The position numbers and the translations under genes were made by a program. The notes below the pieces were generated by a model. The model made no database searches and was not told where the DNA came from. It was given only the letters and a program-made list of their open reading frames with translations. Below, piece after piece: positions 10,306 through 18,477 of a DNA stretch of 64,000 nt (within the stretch, counting starts at the first letter, position 1; every line of letters starts with the position of its first letter). The stretch is from positions 3,844,001 to 3,908,000 of the forward strand of contig VINJ01000001.1 of the NCBI GenBank assembly GCA_013376735.1, in the 5' to 3' direction. Source of the stretch: a bacterium Scap17. Lineage in GTDB: Bacteria; Pseudomonadota; Gammaproteobacteria; Pseudomonadales; Halomonadaceae.

Positions 10306-11328
10306 ATGCTCGCTTCCATGCATGCCATGGTGCTGCGCAATCCCGGCCCGGATGCCGACTTCGTGGCGACCGAATGCCCGCTGCCCACTCCCGGCCCCGG
10401 CCAGGTGCGCATTCGTGTCGCTGCCTCCAGCGTCAATCCACTGGATCTCAAGCTGGCCAGCGGTCAGGTGCCTCTCCTGCCGCCAGCGCCCTGTGTGCTG
10501 CACGGCGACTTGGCCGGTGTGATCGATGCCGTCGGCGATGACGTGCTGGCCTTCTCGCCCGGCGACGAGGTGCTCGGCTTTGCCGGCGGTGTCGCCGCTC
10601 ATCCGGGTGCGCTGGCGGAATACATGCTCGCCGATGAACGCCTGATCACCCGCAAGCCGCGCCGCCTGAGCTTCATGGAAGCCGCCGCGTTGCCGGCAGT
10701 GTTCATCACCGCCTGGCAGGCACTGGTGGAGCGTGGCCGGCTGGAAGCGGGACAACGCGTGCTGGTCCACGGCGGCGCCGGTGGCGTCGGCCATGTGGCA
10801 TTGCAGATCGCCCGTTGCATCGGCGCGGAAGTCGCGACCACGGTGTCCAGCGATGACAAGGCCCGGGCGGCACGCGACTGCGGCGCGGACCACGTCATCC
10901 GCTACCGCGAGGAAGCCGTGGCCGATTACGTGGCCCGGCTGACGGGTGGCGAGGGCTTCGACCTGGTCTTCGATTGCGTCGGCGGCGACAACCTGGCCGC
11001 CAGCTTCGCCGCCAGCAAGCTGGGCGGGCGCATCGTGACCATCAACGCGCGCACCACGGTGGATCTCTCGCCGCTGCACGCCGGCAGCCGCAGCCTGGAA
11101 GTGCTGTCGATCCTGCTGCCGCTGACCGCTGGCATCGGACATGAACAGCAGCGCCAGGCGCTGGGCAAGCTGGTGGAGCTGGTCGAGGAAGGCGAATTCA
11201 AGGTGCGCCTCGATGAGCGTCAGTTCGACTTCAGCGAGGTCGCCGAGGCCCATCGTCATCAGGCCTCCGGCAAGGCAGTGGGCAAGATCTCGCTGGTGCG
11301 CCGTCAGTTCTGGGACGCCGCCCAATGA
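10306..11328 (+). CDS. Zinc-independent alcohol dehydrogenase family / quinone oxidoreductase
   Basis: This 340-residue MDR-superfamily protein has a GroES-like N-terminal domain (SSVNPLDLKLASGQ) and a Rossmann domain with HGGAGGVGHVALQIA. The zinc-binding cysteines of true alcohol dehydrogenases are absent, so it is probably an NADPH-dependent quinone or enone reductase; the substrate is unknown. Start: ATG 10306 with GAGG 7 bases upstream; the frame is open to 10255. Its stop overlaps the next start (ATGA), implying translational coupling to the membrane protein. Confidence 0.85.
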   Translation: MLASMHAMVLRNPGPDADFVATECPLPTPGPGQVRIRVAASSVNPLDLKLASGQVPLLPPAPCVLHGDLAGVIDAVGDDVLAFSPGDEVLGFAGGVAAHPGALAEYMLADERLITRKPRRLSFMEAAALPAVFITAWQALVERGRLEAGQRVLVHGGAGGVGHVALQIARCIGAEVATTVSSDDKARAARDCGADHVIRYREEAVADYVARLTGGEGFDLVFDCVGGDNLAASFAASKLGGRIVTINARTTVDLSPLHAGSRSLEVLSILLPLTAGIGHEQQRQALGKLVELVEEGEFKVRLDERQFDFSEVAEAHRHQASGKAVGKISLVRRQFWDAAQ

Positions 11329-12146
11329 GCGCAGCACTTCAGGGTGAGCTGGGCCTGCAACTGCTCAAGCTGCTGATCTCGGTGGCGGTGGTGATCGGGC
11401 TGTCACTGATCGCGGAGCGCCTCTCGACGCGCATGGCCGGGCTGCTGTCCGGCTACCCGCTGGGTACGGCCATCACGCTGGGCTTCATCGGCGTGGAGAT
11501 TTCCCCCGAGTTTGCCGGCCAGAGCGCCGTCTATACCCTGGCCGGCTTCTCCTCGACGCTGGCGCTGGGGGTCGGTTACTGGCTATGCGGGCGTGCCCAA
11601 GGGCTGCGCGGCGTCATCAACGGCACCCTGGGCGGCCTGCTGGTCTGGCTGATCGCCAGTCTGGCACTGGCGCAGTTCGAGTTCACACGCGTCAGCGGCG
11701 TGATCGTGACGCTGATCGCCATCGTGCTGTGCATGCGCCTCTATCGCGGCGTACCGGAAAGCACGGCGCGCAAGTCACCCTTCTCCTGGGTCTCGCTGCT
11801 GGCGCGCGCCGGACTGGCCGCCGGCATCGTGTTCGGCATCACCGCGCTGGCCCACCTGCTGCCGCCCTCCTGGGCAGGCCTGGTGGCGGCCTTCCCGGTC
11901 ACCATGTACCCGCTGCTGGTGATTCTGCATCTCACCCAGGGGCCGGTAGCCGTCGCGACCGTCATCAAGCACTACCCGGCCGGCCTCGGCTCACTATTGT
12001 GCTACGCGCTGGTGGTCTCGCTCAGCTACCCCGGCATGGGGGTCGGCCTGGGCACCCTGCTCGGTTTCATCGTGGCGACGGCGTGGCTGGGCGTGTTCAC
12101 GCCGTTGCAACGTCGACTAGCCTCACGACGTACAGCCAGCGCCTGA
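11325..12146 (+). CDS. Multi-pass inner membrane protein of unknown function
   Basis: This 273-residue protein has about eight hydrophobic segments. Two halves look related: LSTRMAGLLSGYPLGTAIT near the N-terminus and LPPSWAGLVAAFPVTMYPL in the second half, each a turn with W/M-A-G-L followed by YP/FP and a helix. This suggests an internal duplication, as in small two-repeat transporters, and vaguely recalls DUF3147-type proteins. No substrate can be inferred. It overlaps the upstream oxidoreductase by 4 bases. Confidence 0.7.
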   Translation: MSAALQGELGLQLLKLLISVAVVIGLSLIAERLSTRMAGLLSGYPLGTAITLGFIGVEISPEFAGQSAVYTLAGFSSTLALGVGYWLCGRAQGLRGVINGTLGGLLVWLIASLALAQFEFTRVSGVIVTLIAIVLCMRLYRGVPESTARKSPFSWVSLLARAGLAAGIVFGITALAHLLPPSWAGLVAAFPVTMYPLLVILHLTQGPVAVATVIKHYPAGLGSLLCYALVVSLSYPGMGVGLGTLLGFIVATAWLGVFTPLQRRLASRRTASA

Positions 12147-12192
12147 GCTTCCTGATAGGCTGAAATGCCGCATGGATGCCCAGGAGCGACGC

Positions 12193-12681
12193 ATGTACTT
12201 CAAGACACTGGAACCGGCCTTCTTCGACACCGATGCCCTCGGGCACATCAACAATACGCGCCTGCCGGCCTGGTTCGAGTGGGCGCGCAATGACCTGTTC
12301 CGCGTCTTCGTGCCGGACCTCGATCCGCGCAAGTGGCCGCTGATCATGGCGCGCATCGAGGTCGACTTCCTCGCCGAGCTGCAATATGGCCAGCCGGTGG
12401 AGATTCGCACCTGGCTGTCGCGCCTCGGCGGCAGCTCCTTCACCGTGACCCAGGAAGCGTGGCAAAGCGGCGTCTGCGGCGCGCGCGGCCACTGCGTGCT
12501 GGTGCAGTTCGATCATCATGCCAAGCAATCGCTGCCCATCGAGGGCGAGCTGCGCGCGACCCTGGCCAGCCATGTGCACGAGCACACCGACAGCGCCGAA
12601 CTGGATGTCCCGGCCCTGCGCAAAGCCGCCCGGGCACTCGGCACGCACAGCGCCACCTCAGAGGGGAGCGTGCCGGCATGA
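12193..12681 (+). CDS. Acyl-CoA thioesterase, hotdog fold (4HBT family)
   Basis: This 162-residue protein is predicted to hydrolyse acyl-CoA thioesters in the cytosol. The active-site stretch FDTDALGHINN (11-21) matches the 4-hydroxybenzoyl-CoA thioesterase family, with the catalytic Asp in DxDxxGHxNN. I chose ATG 12193 because AGGAG lies 7 bases upstream; the ATG at 12172 has no such site. Its TGA overlaps the ybaK start. The substrate range is unknown. Confidence 0.85.
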   Translation: MYFKTLEPAFFDTDALGHINNTRLPAWFEWARNDLFRVFVPDLDPRKWPLIMARIEVDFLAELQYGQPVEIRTWLSRLGGSSFTVTQEAWQSGVCGARGHCVLVQFDHHAKQSLPIEGELRATLASHVHEHTDSAELDVPALRKAARALGTHSATSEGSVPA

Positions 12682-13157
12682 CACCCGCGCTCAAGCTGCT
12701 CAAGGGCAAGCCACACCGCACACTCGAATATACCCACGACCCGCGAGCCCCTGCCTACGGGGAAGAGGCTGCCCACACGCTGGGGCTTGATCCCGCCCAG
12801 GTCTTCAAGACCCTCGTCTGCCAGCTGGAAGGCGGCAACGCACGTCAGCCGCTGGTGGTTGCCGTGGTGCCGGTCAGCGGCACGCTCGACCTCAAGGCAC
12901 TGGCACGCGCCTGCGGGGCACGCAAGGCGGCACTGGCCGCGCATGATGCCGCCGAACGTGCCACCGGCTATGTGGTCGGCGGCATCAGTCCGCTGGGGCA
13001 GAAGAAGCGCCTGCCACTGTGGGTCGATGACAGCGCCGCGACACAGGCGGAAATCTTCATCAGCGGCGGTCGCCGTGGACTGGAGATAGCGCTCGCCCCC
13101 GCGTTACTGTGTGAGCTGGGCAATGGCCAGTTCGCCCCGCTGGCTCGTAACGACTGA
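12678..13157 (+). CDS. ybaK: Cys-tRNA(Pro)/Cys-tRNA(Cys) deacylase YbaK
   Basis: This 159-residue protein belongs to the YbaK/EbsC family, which hydrolyses cysteine mischarged on tRNA(Pro). The N-terminus (TPALKLLKGK) and the central VFKTLVCQ and GYVVGGISPLGQKKRLP motifs match; the GGxSPxGxKK segment contains the lysine typical of the active site. Start: ATGA overlap with the thioesterase, so the two are translationally coupled. Confidence 0.93.
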   Translation: MTPALKLLKGKPHRTLEYTHDPRAPAYGEEAAHTLGLDPAQVFKTLVCQLEGGNARQPLVVAVVPVSGTLDLKALARACGARKAALAAHDAAERATGYVVGGISPLGQKKRLPLWVDDSAATQAEIFISGGRRGLEIALAPALLCELGNGQFAPLARND

Positions 13158-13219
13158 TGGCCACGGGCGTGGCACACCATGACGAACCCGCCACAGCACC
13201 GCGTCAGCGAGGAGGCCCG

Positions 13220-13549
13220 ATGGGCATTCGCTACAGCAAGTGGATCTATCCGGACATGACCGAGCTGCATGCGCAGGTCGAAGCGGCGCTGGAGCAATGG
13301 TTCAGTGAGCGCTTCGCCGACTACCCGCACATCAGCTTGCCGGGCCTTGACCCCTACGATTATGATGGCTGGTTCAATCGTCTGGCCCCGGAGCTGATGG
13401 CGCGCGGCAGTGACTACTGCGAGCGTGAATGGCATGGCTATGTGCCGAGCCCCCAGCAGCTCAACCAGGCTTTCTTCCGGGCCGTATCCCGGTCCAACAA
13501 GTGTGTGCTGGAGCCTGACCGCAAGCATGGTGATCCTGACCAATCATAG
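13220..13549 (+). CDS. Hypothetical protein, 109 aa
   Basis: I do not recognise a family. The protein is soluble and rich in aromatic residues (IRYSKWIYPDM, DPYDYDGWFNR). ATG 13220 has an excellent AGGAGG site a few bases upstream; the frame is open back to 13157 but that extension is low-complexity. It sits 62 bases after ybaK and overlaps the DUF501 gene by 23 bases, so it is very likely in the same transcript. Confidence 0.65.
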   Translation: MGIRYSKWIYPDMTELHAQVEAALEQWFSERFADYPHISLPGLDPYDYDGWFNRLAPELMARGSDYCEREWHGYVPSPQQLNQAFFRAVSRSNKCVLEPDRKHGDPDQS

Positions 13550-14054
13550 TCCCGACGCGCGGGAGCTCGAGATCATCGAGCGCCAGCTCGGGCGCAAGCC
13601 GCGCGGCATCCAGGCCGTGGCCGCCACCGATGGCGAGGGCACCCCGCTGGTGCTGCGCATGCATTCTCTGGTGGACGGCAAGCCCTTCCCGACCCTCTAC
13701 TGGCTGTGCGATGAACGCCTCAAGATCTCGCTGTCACGCATCGAGGCCGAAGGCGTCATCAAGGGGCTGGAAGAACGCCTCAAGACCGACGAGGAACTGC
13801 TGGCGCGCTACCGTGCCAGCCATGAGGCCTACGTCGCCGAACGCTGGAGCTTCATGAGCGAGGCCGAGCGCAACGCCATCGAGACCCAGGGCTTCACTGA
13901 GCTGATGCGTGAACGTGGCGTCGGCGGTATCCGTGACTGGAATCAGGTGCGCTGCCTGCACACCCAGTACGCCCAGCATCTCGCCTACGCCGAGGGCAAC
14001 GCCATCGGTCACTGGGTCGATGCCCATTACGACGTGCTGTCCGAGCTGCCCTGA
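13527..14054 (+). CDS. DUF501 domain-containing protein
   Basis: This protein of about 175 residues fits DUF501. Signatures are ERQLGRKPRG near the N-terminus, the PFPTLYWLCDERL segment, and VRCLHTQYAQHLAYAEGNAIG near the C-terminus, with a conserved Cys-His pattern. The function is unknown. The start is uncertain: ATG 13527 is taken, but GTG 13530 is equally possible and neither has a strong ribosome-binding site. Translation may be coupled to the overlapping upstream gene. Confidence 0.83.
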   Translation: MVILTNHSPDARELEIIERQLGRKPRGIQAVAATDGEGTPLVLRMHSLVDGKPFPTLYWLCDERLKISLSRIEAEGVIKGLEERLKTDEELLARYRASHEAYVAERWSFMSEAERNAIETQGFTELMRERGVGGIRDWNQVRCLHTQYAQHLAYAEGNAIGHWVDAHYDVLSELP

Positions 14055-14102
14055 GCCCTGGCGATGCTCGACGCGAAGCCGTCGGCTTGAATGCAGAAGA
14101 CG

Positions 14103-14130
14103 AAGAAGCCCGCCAATTGGCGGGCTTCTT
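14103..14130. terminator. Bidirectional terminator
   Basis: AAGAAGCCCGCC and GGCGGGCTTCTT form a 12-bp stem with an AATT loop, between the convergent DUF501 and NSS transporter genes. Confidence 0.85.
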
Positions 14131-14151
14131 GCGTCGGGACGAGCGTCAGGC

Positions 14152-15492
14152 CTACAGCGAGTGCGCGAAGACCAGCGCGATGCACAGCGGGCAGATCAGG
14201 CGCACGTACCACGGCCAGATCTTCCAGAACAGGCTGGACTCGATGTCCGGCGCCCCGCTCTGGATCTCCTTGAGCAGCGCATGGCGCGACATCGCCCAGC
14301 CGACCAGCAGGCACATCACCAGCGCGACCAGCGGCTGACTGTACTGGGTGGTCAACATGATCACCAGGCCGAACAGTGCCCCGAAGTTGGCGGCGATGGT
14401 CAGGCTGATGGCCATGATGGCGGCACCGACGGCCAGGGTGGCGGCACGCCGACCCAACCAGCCACGCTCGACCACGAAGGACACCGGCACTTCCAGCATC
14501 GAGATGGACGAGGTGATGCCCGCCACGCTCATCAGCGCGAAGAACGCCACCATCAGGGTGCCACCTGCGCCGCCCATCTGGCCGAACAGCGCCGGCAGCG
14601 TGTCGAACAGCAGAGTATCCGAGCTCTTGAGCAAGCCCTCGGCATCGAAGATCTCGACGCCCAGATGACGCGCAGCATACATGGCCGGAATCACCAGCAG
14701 GCCGGCGAGGAAGGCGATGCCGACATCGATCAGCGTCACCAGTACGCCGAGACGCGGCAGGTTCTGCTCCGGCCCCAGATAGGAGCCGTAGATCAGCATC
14801 GCGCCCACACCGAGCGACAGCGAGAAGAACGCCTGGCCCATCGCGCTCAGCATCAGGTCGGCATCGAAGATGCGGTCCCACTGCGGCATCAGGTAGACGC
14901 TCAGGCCTTCATCGGCGCCCGGCAGGGTCAAAACGTAGCCGATCAATCCGACCAGCAGCATCAGCAACAGCGGCATCAGCCGCGTGGACCATTTCTCGAT
15001 CCCGCCGCGCACGCCGCCGACCACGATCGCCATCGTCAGGGCGAGGAAAACCGCCGTCAGCGAGACATTGCGCGTGAAGTCGAAGGTGGTCAGCCAGCTG
15101 GCGGCGGAACTCATGCCCAGTGCATCAGCGACCGGCGCGGCGGTATAGCCCAGCAGCCAGCCCGCGACGATGGCATAGAAGGCCAGAATCAGGCTGGCGG
15201 TCAGCATGCCCGCCCAGCCCGCCAGCGCGCCGAAGCGCTTGGTAATGCCTTGTCCGAGGCTCATGCTGGTGACGATGTTGGCCTGACCATGGCGGCCGAT
15301 GACAAGCTCAGCCATCAAGGCCGGCCATGCCAACAGGAAGGCCAGCACCAGATACATCACCACGAAGGCCCCGCCTCCGTTGTTGGCCGTCTGGGACGGG
15401 AAGCCCCACACGTTGCCAAGTCCTACTGCCGAACCAGCGGCGGCCATCAAGAAGCCCAGCCGACTGGCAAAGCGTCCGCGCACCTGCGCCAT
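14152..15492 (-). CDS. Sodium-dependent transporter, NSS (SNF) family
   Basis: This 446-residue inner membrane protein has 11-12 hydrophobic helices. It would couple Na+ influx to uptake of an amino acid or related solute. The N-terminal signature RLGFLMAAAGSAVGLGNVWGFP covers the Na+/substrate-binding first helix, and SMLEVPVSF lies in a later helix. Start: ATG 15492 with AGGAG 6-8 bases upstream; the frame runs on to 16404 only because it lies opposite the LOG gene. A long plus-strand frame overlapping it is a GC-driven artefact. Confidence 0.92.
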   Translation of the reverse strand: MAQVRGRFASRLGFLMAAAGSAVGLGNVWGFPSQTANNGGGAFVVMYLVLAFLLAWPALMAELVIGRHGQANIVTSMSLGQGITKRFGALAGWAGMLTASLILAFYAIVAGWLLGYTAAPVADALGMSSAASWLTTFDFTRNVSLTAVFLALTMAIVVGGVRGGIEKWSTRLMPLLLMLLVGLIGYVLTLPGADEGLSVYLMPQWDRIFDADLMLSAMGQAFFSLSLGVGAMLIYGSYLGPEQNLPRLGVLVTLIDVGIAFLAGLLVIPAMYAARHLGVEIFDAEGLLKSSDTLLFDTLPALFGQMGGAGGTLMVAFFALMSVAGITSSISMLEVPVSFVVERGWLGRRAATLAVGAAIMAISLTIAANFGALFGLVIMLTTQYSQPLVALVMCLLVGWAMSRHALLKEIQSGAPDIESSLFWKIWPWYVRLICPLCIALVFAHSL

Positions 15493-15810
15493 CTGCCTCT
15501 CCTGCCTTGTTGTTCCGCGTCCGTCGAAGACGACGTCGCGATGAGTTGGGGTGCATCCCGATGCAAGCTCACGGGGCGCTAGCGCCCGCCAGCCGTCGCC
15601 TGCGGGGGCGGCAAGGGTAGCAGAGCAGGCCCGCGAATGCAGGCGACAACGCCGAAACTCAGCACGCGACTCGCGTTGGCCACGGGGCAATGTCGAGTTC
15701 CTCATGGGCGTCATAGCGTCGCCGCACAACTCGCGTAGGATAGGAAGGACATGACAGCAAGGCACGGCAGCCAGCAGTGAGCGCCGCCTAGAAACATTCA
15801 GGAGAGCAAC
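15493..15810. other. Divergent intergenic region
   Basis: About 320 bases between the leftward NSS transporter and the rightward LOG-family gene. It must carry both promoters. I could not identify confident boxes, RNA genes or ORFs. Confidence 0.5.
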
Positions 15811-16353
15811 ATGCATCGCATCTGTGTCTATCTGGGCTCCCGCGAGGGCGTCTCCCCACAGCACCGCCAACTGGCCGAGGCTCTGGGCACGGCCATCGCC
15901 GAACGCGGCTGGGGACTGGTCTACGGAGGTGCGCGCGCCGGGCTGATGGGGGCATTGGCAGATGCCGCGCTGGCAGCAGGCGGTGAGGTGATCGGCGTGA
16001 TCCCGCAGGTGCTGGTCCGCAACGAGAAGGCGCATACCGGTCTGACGCGCTTGATCGAGGTCTCGGACATGCATGAGCGCAAGGCGCAGATGGCCGCATT
16101 GGCAGATGCCTTCGTGACCCTGCCCGGCGGGATTGGCACCCTGGAGGAATTGTTCGAGACCTGGACCTGGCAGTACCTGCGCTTTCACGCCAAGCCGATC
16201 GCCATCCTCGACAGTGACGGCTTCTACGCCCCCCTGCTCGAGTTTCTGGACCGCACCGTCGAGGCGGGCTTCCTCGATGCAGACACTCGCGCGCGCCTGA
16301 TCAGCGAGCGCGAGATCACGCCCCTGCTGAAGCGTCTGGCGCCCGAGACGTAA
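15811..16353 (+). CDS. LOG family protein (TIGR00730 type)
   Basis: This 180-residue Rossmann-fold enzyme has the family motifs YGGARAGLMG (38-47), MHERKAQM (87-94) and PGGIGTLEE (105-113). LOG proteins remove ribose 5-phosphate from nucleotide monophosphates such as AMP or cytokinin nucleotides; which substrate applies here is unknown. The start has AGGAG 8 bases upstream. Confidence 0.9.
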   Translation: MHRICVYLGSREGVSPQHRQLAEALGTAIAERGWGLVYGGARAGLMGALADAALAAGGEVIGVIPQVLVRNEKAHTGLTRLIEVSDMHERKAQMAALADAFVTLPGGIGTLEELFETWTWQYLRFHAKPIAILDSDGFYAPLLEFLDRTVEAGFLDADTRARLISEREITPLLKRLAPET

Positions 16354-16392
16354 GGCTTGAGACGTAAGGCCTGAGACCTGACAGGCTGGTGC

Positions 16393-16436
16393 GTCACTCC
16401 CCACAAGCGCATGACGCTGGCGCCATGGGGAGTGAC
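16393..16436. terminator. Hairpin between convergent genes
   Basis: GTCACTCCCCA and TGGGGAGTGAC form an 11-bp perfect stem with a 22-base loop. No T run is present on either side. Confidence 0.55.
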
Positions 16437-16483
16437 TCTGCGAGCGGCCGTCTCAGCTCAGCGTGCTCTGTCAGCAGTTCGCC

Positions 16484-18265
16484 TCAGCTCAGCGACGTCT
16501 CGCCAACAACCTCAACGGCATCCTCCGAGACGGCCTGCCGCTGGGCGGGTTTGCCGATATAGCGCGCCCGCTTGCTGGCGGTGACCTGCTCGACATCGAC
16601 CATCACCAGGCCGTCGATGCAGTAACCGAAATCGGCGTCGACACTGAAATCGAGGAAGCGGGTGCCACCGGGCTCGGTGACCTCGGCGTATTGCTTGTAG
16701 AGCGTCGGTACCGTCACGCCCATCGCATCCAGCTGGGCACGCAGGCGGCGGAAATCGCCATCGGCGTCCTGACCATCGAACAGCCGCTCCGCTTCATGGG
16801 CGGCGCTGCCCGGCACGCTCTGGGCGACCGGCGCCCGTGCACGCGCCAGCCCCTCATCATCCCCGTAATAATGACGGTAGTAGCTGACGATCAACGCCTT
16901 GGCGGCCTCCGGATAGCTGTTGGAAAGCGTGACCGGGCCGAACAGCCAGCGAATCTCGGGATGACAGCGCAGATAGGCGCCCAGCCCCTGCCACAGGTAA
17001 TCGAGGCTGCGCCGCCCCCAGTAACGCGGCTGCACGAAACTGCGCCCCAGCTCCAGACCGTCCTGCATGCGCTCGAACATCTCCGGCGTAAAGCGGAACA
17101 GGGTCGGGCTGTAGAGCCCCTTCTCGCCATGTGTCGCCATGATCTTGCGTACCTCACCGATGCGATAGGCACCGGCGATCTCGAGGTCGGCGTCATCCCA
17201 AAGCACCAGATGCCGGTAGTGGGCGTCATAGCGATCGATATCGCGTCGCTCGCCGGTGCCCTCGCCGACACGCCGGAAACTGATCTCGCGCAGACGACCG
17301 ATCTCGCGCATCACGCTGGAGCCGGGGAAGGCATCGAACAGGTAGATCTTCTTGCCGTCACGAGTCTCGCCCAGCAATTCACAGGGTGTCAGCTCCTCAC
17401 GCAGCGCCTGGCGCTCCTCCGGATGGCCGATGGCCTTCTCGGTCACGAACAGGCCACGCTTGCCGCGCCCGATGCGATACAGATGCTTGCGTAGCAGACG
17501 CGTCTTGGCGTTGGTATTGAGGGCATCACTGTCGAGGCGCTCCAGCGGAATCAGCTCGCCGATACGCAGCTTGAGCTGCCGCTCGCGCTGGCGAAACATC
17601 TCGTGGGCCAGCAGGGGCGTGCCGAAGCTGCGATTGATCGACGACAGCGCATAGAAGAGCGTCGAGTTGCGACCGCTGACGTGGATAGGCAGCACCGGCG
17701 CATTGGTCTTGCGCGCGAAATGCAGGAAACCCGACAGCCACTTGCCGTCGCGCGGCCCGGTCGGGCCTGCACGCGAGACCTCGCCGGCCGGAAAGATGAT
17801 CACGGCCTCTTCATTCATCAGCGCATCGCAGATCTGACCACTGCTCTTGCGATAGCCACGTCGACTGAGGTTGTCCAGTGGCAGCAGCAAGGGTGCCAGC
17901 GGCTCGACCTTCATCAGGATGTCGTTGGCGACGATCTTGACGTCGCGGCGCACTTCGCCGACCAGCTTGAGCAGTGCGAGGCCATCCAATGACCCCAGCG
18001 GATGATTGGCGACGATGACGACACGCCCGTAGGCCGGAATGTTCTCGCGCTCCCGCGAGGACACCGAGTAGCCGAAGGAAAAGTGATCGAGCACGCGGTC
18101 AATGAAATCAAAGCCGCGCTGGTCCGAGTTCTCGCCGAGGAAGGCATTGATCTCCCCCTCATGCACCAGGCGCCGCAGCATGGCCAGAGCTGGCCGTCGG
18201 ATCAGCGGGTGACGTTTGGCAAAGGCAGGATACTTGGCAGCGATGACGCGGGCAGTATCGATCAT
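16484..18265 (-). CDS. Bifunctional acyltransferase, OlsF-like (ornithine-lipid type) or related hemolysin-family protein
   Basis: The 593-residue protein has two acyltransferase regions. Residues about 60-260 are PlsC-like, with NHPLGSLDG (87-95) and FPAGEVSR (158-165). From about 300 there is a GNAT-like domain of the OlsB/hemolysin type (REISFRRVGEGTG, SFVQPRYWGRRSLDYLWQG). Fused proteins of this architecture (OlsF, described from Serratia and Flavobacterium) make ornithine lipids in one polypeptide: the GNAT part N-acylates ornithine and the PlsC part O-acylates the product. The function here is by architecture only. A PlsC protein with a GNAT domain acting on another amine is the alternative. 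Confidence 0.72.
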   Translation of the reverse strand: MIDTARVIAAKYPAFAKRHPLIRRPALAMLRRLVHEGEINAFLGENSDQRGFDFIDRVLDHFSFGYSVSSRERENIPAYGRVVIVANHPLGSLDGLALLKLVGEVRRDVKIVANDILMKVEPLAPLLLPLDNLSRRGYRKSSGQICDALMNEEAVIIFPAGEVSRAGPTGPRDGKWLSGFLHFARKTNAPVLPIHVSGRNSTLFYALSSINRSFGTPLLAHEMFRQRERQLKLRIGELIPLERLDSDALNTNAKTRLLRKHLYRIGRGKRGLFVTEKAIGHPEERQALREELTPCELLGETRDGKKIYLFDAFPGSSVMREIGRLREISFRRVGEGTGERRDIDRYDAHYRHLVLWDDADLEIAGAYRIGEVRKIMATHGEKGLYSPTLFRFTPEMFERMQDGLELGRSFVQPRYWGRRSLDYLWQGLGAYLRCHPEIRWLFGPVTLSNSYPEAAKALIVSYYRHYYGDDEGLARARAPVAQSVPGSAAHEAERLFDGQDADGDFRRLRAQLDAMGVTVPTLYKQYAEVTEPGGTRFLDFSVDADFGYCIDGLVMVDVEQVTASKRARYIGKPAQRQAVSEDAVEVVGETSLS

Positions 18266-18477
18266 GCTCTCTCCTTGGCCGCACGGAGTGCGGAGCGCGA
18301 TGTCTGGATCATGGGGCTTGATATCACGTCAGGTTCGCGCCACTTCATGACAGATGCGTCACAGTCCCCGTACAGTGAGATGACAGCCGCCCACGTGGAC
18401 CGCGGCCGATGCGCCTCGGCACAGAGATCATCCGCGTACGAACAGGCAGCGCGACTGCCACGCCAAGGAGAGAGCGA

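Noticed and set aside
13909-15582. A 557-codon open frame on the plus strand opposite the NSS transporter
   Set aside because: Its product is Gln/His/Arg-rich low-complexity sequence typical of the antisense of a membrane protein gene in GC-rich DNA, and the minus-strand transporter is unambiguous.
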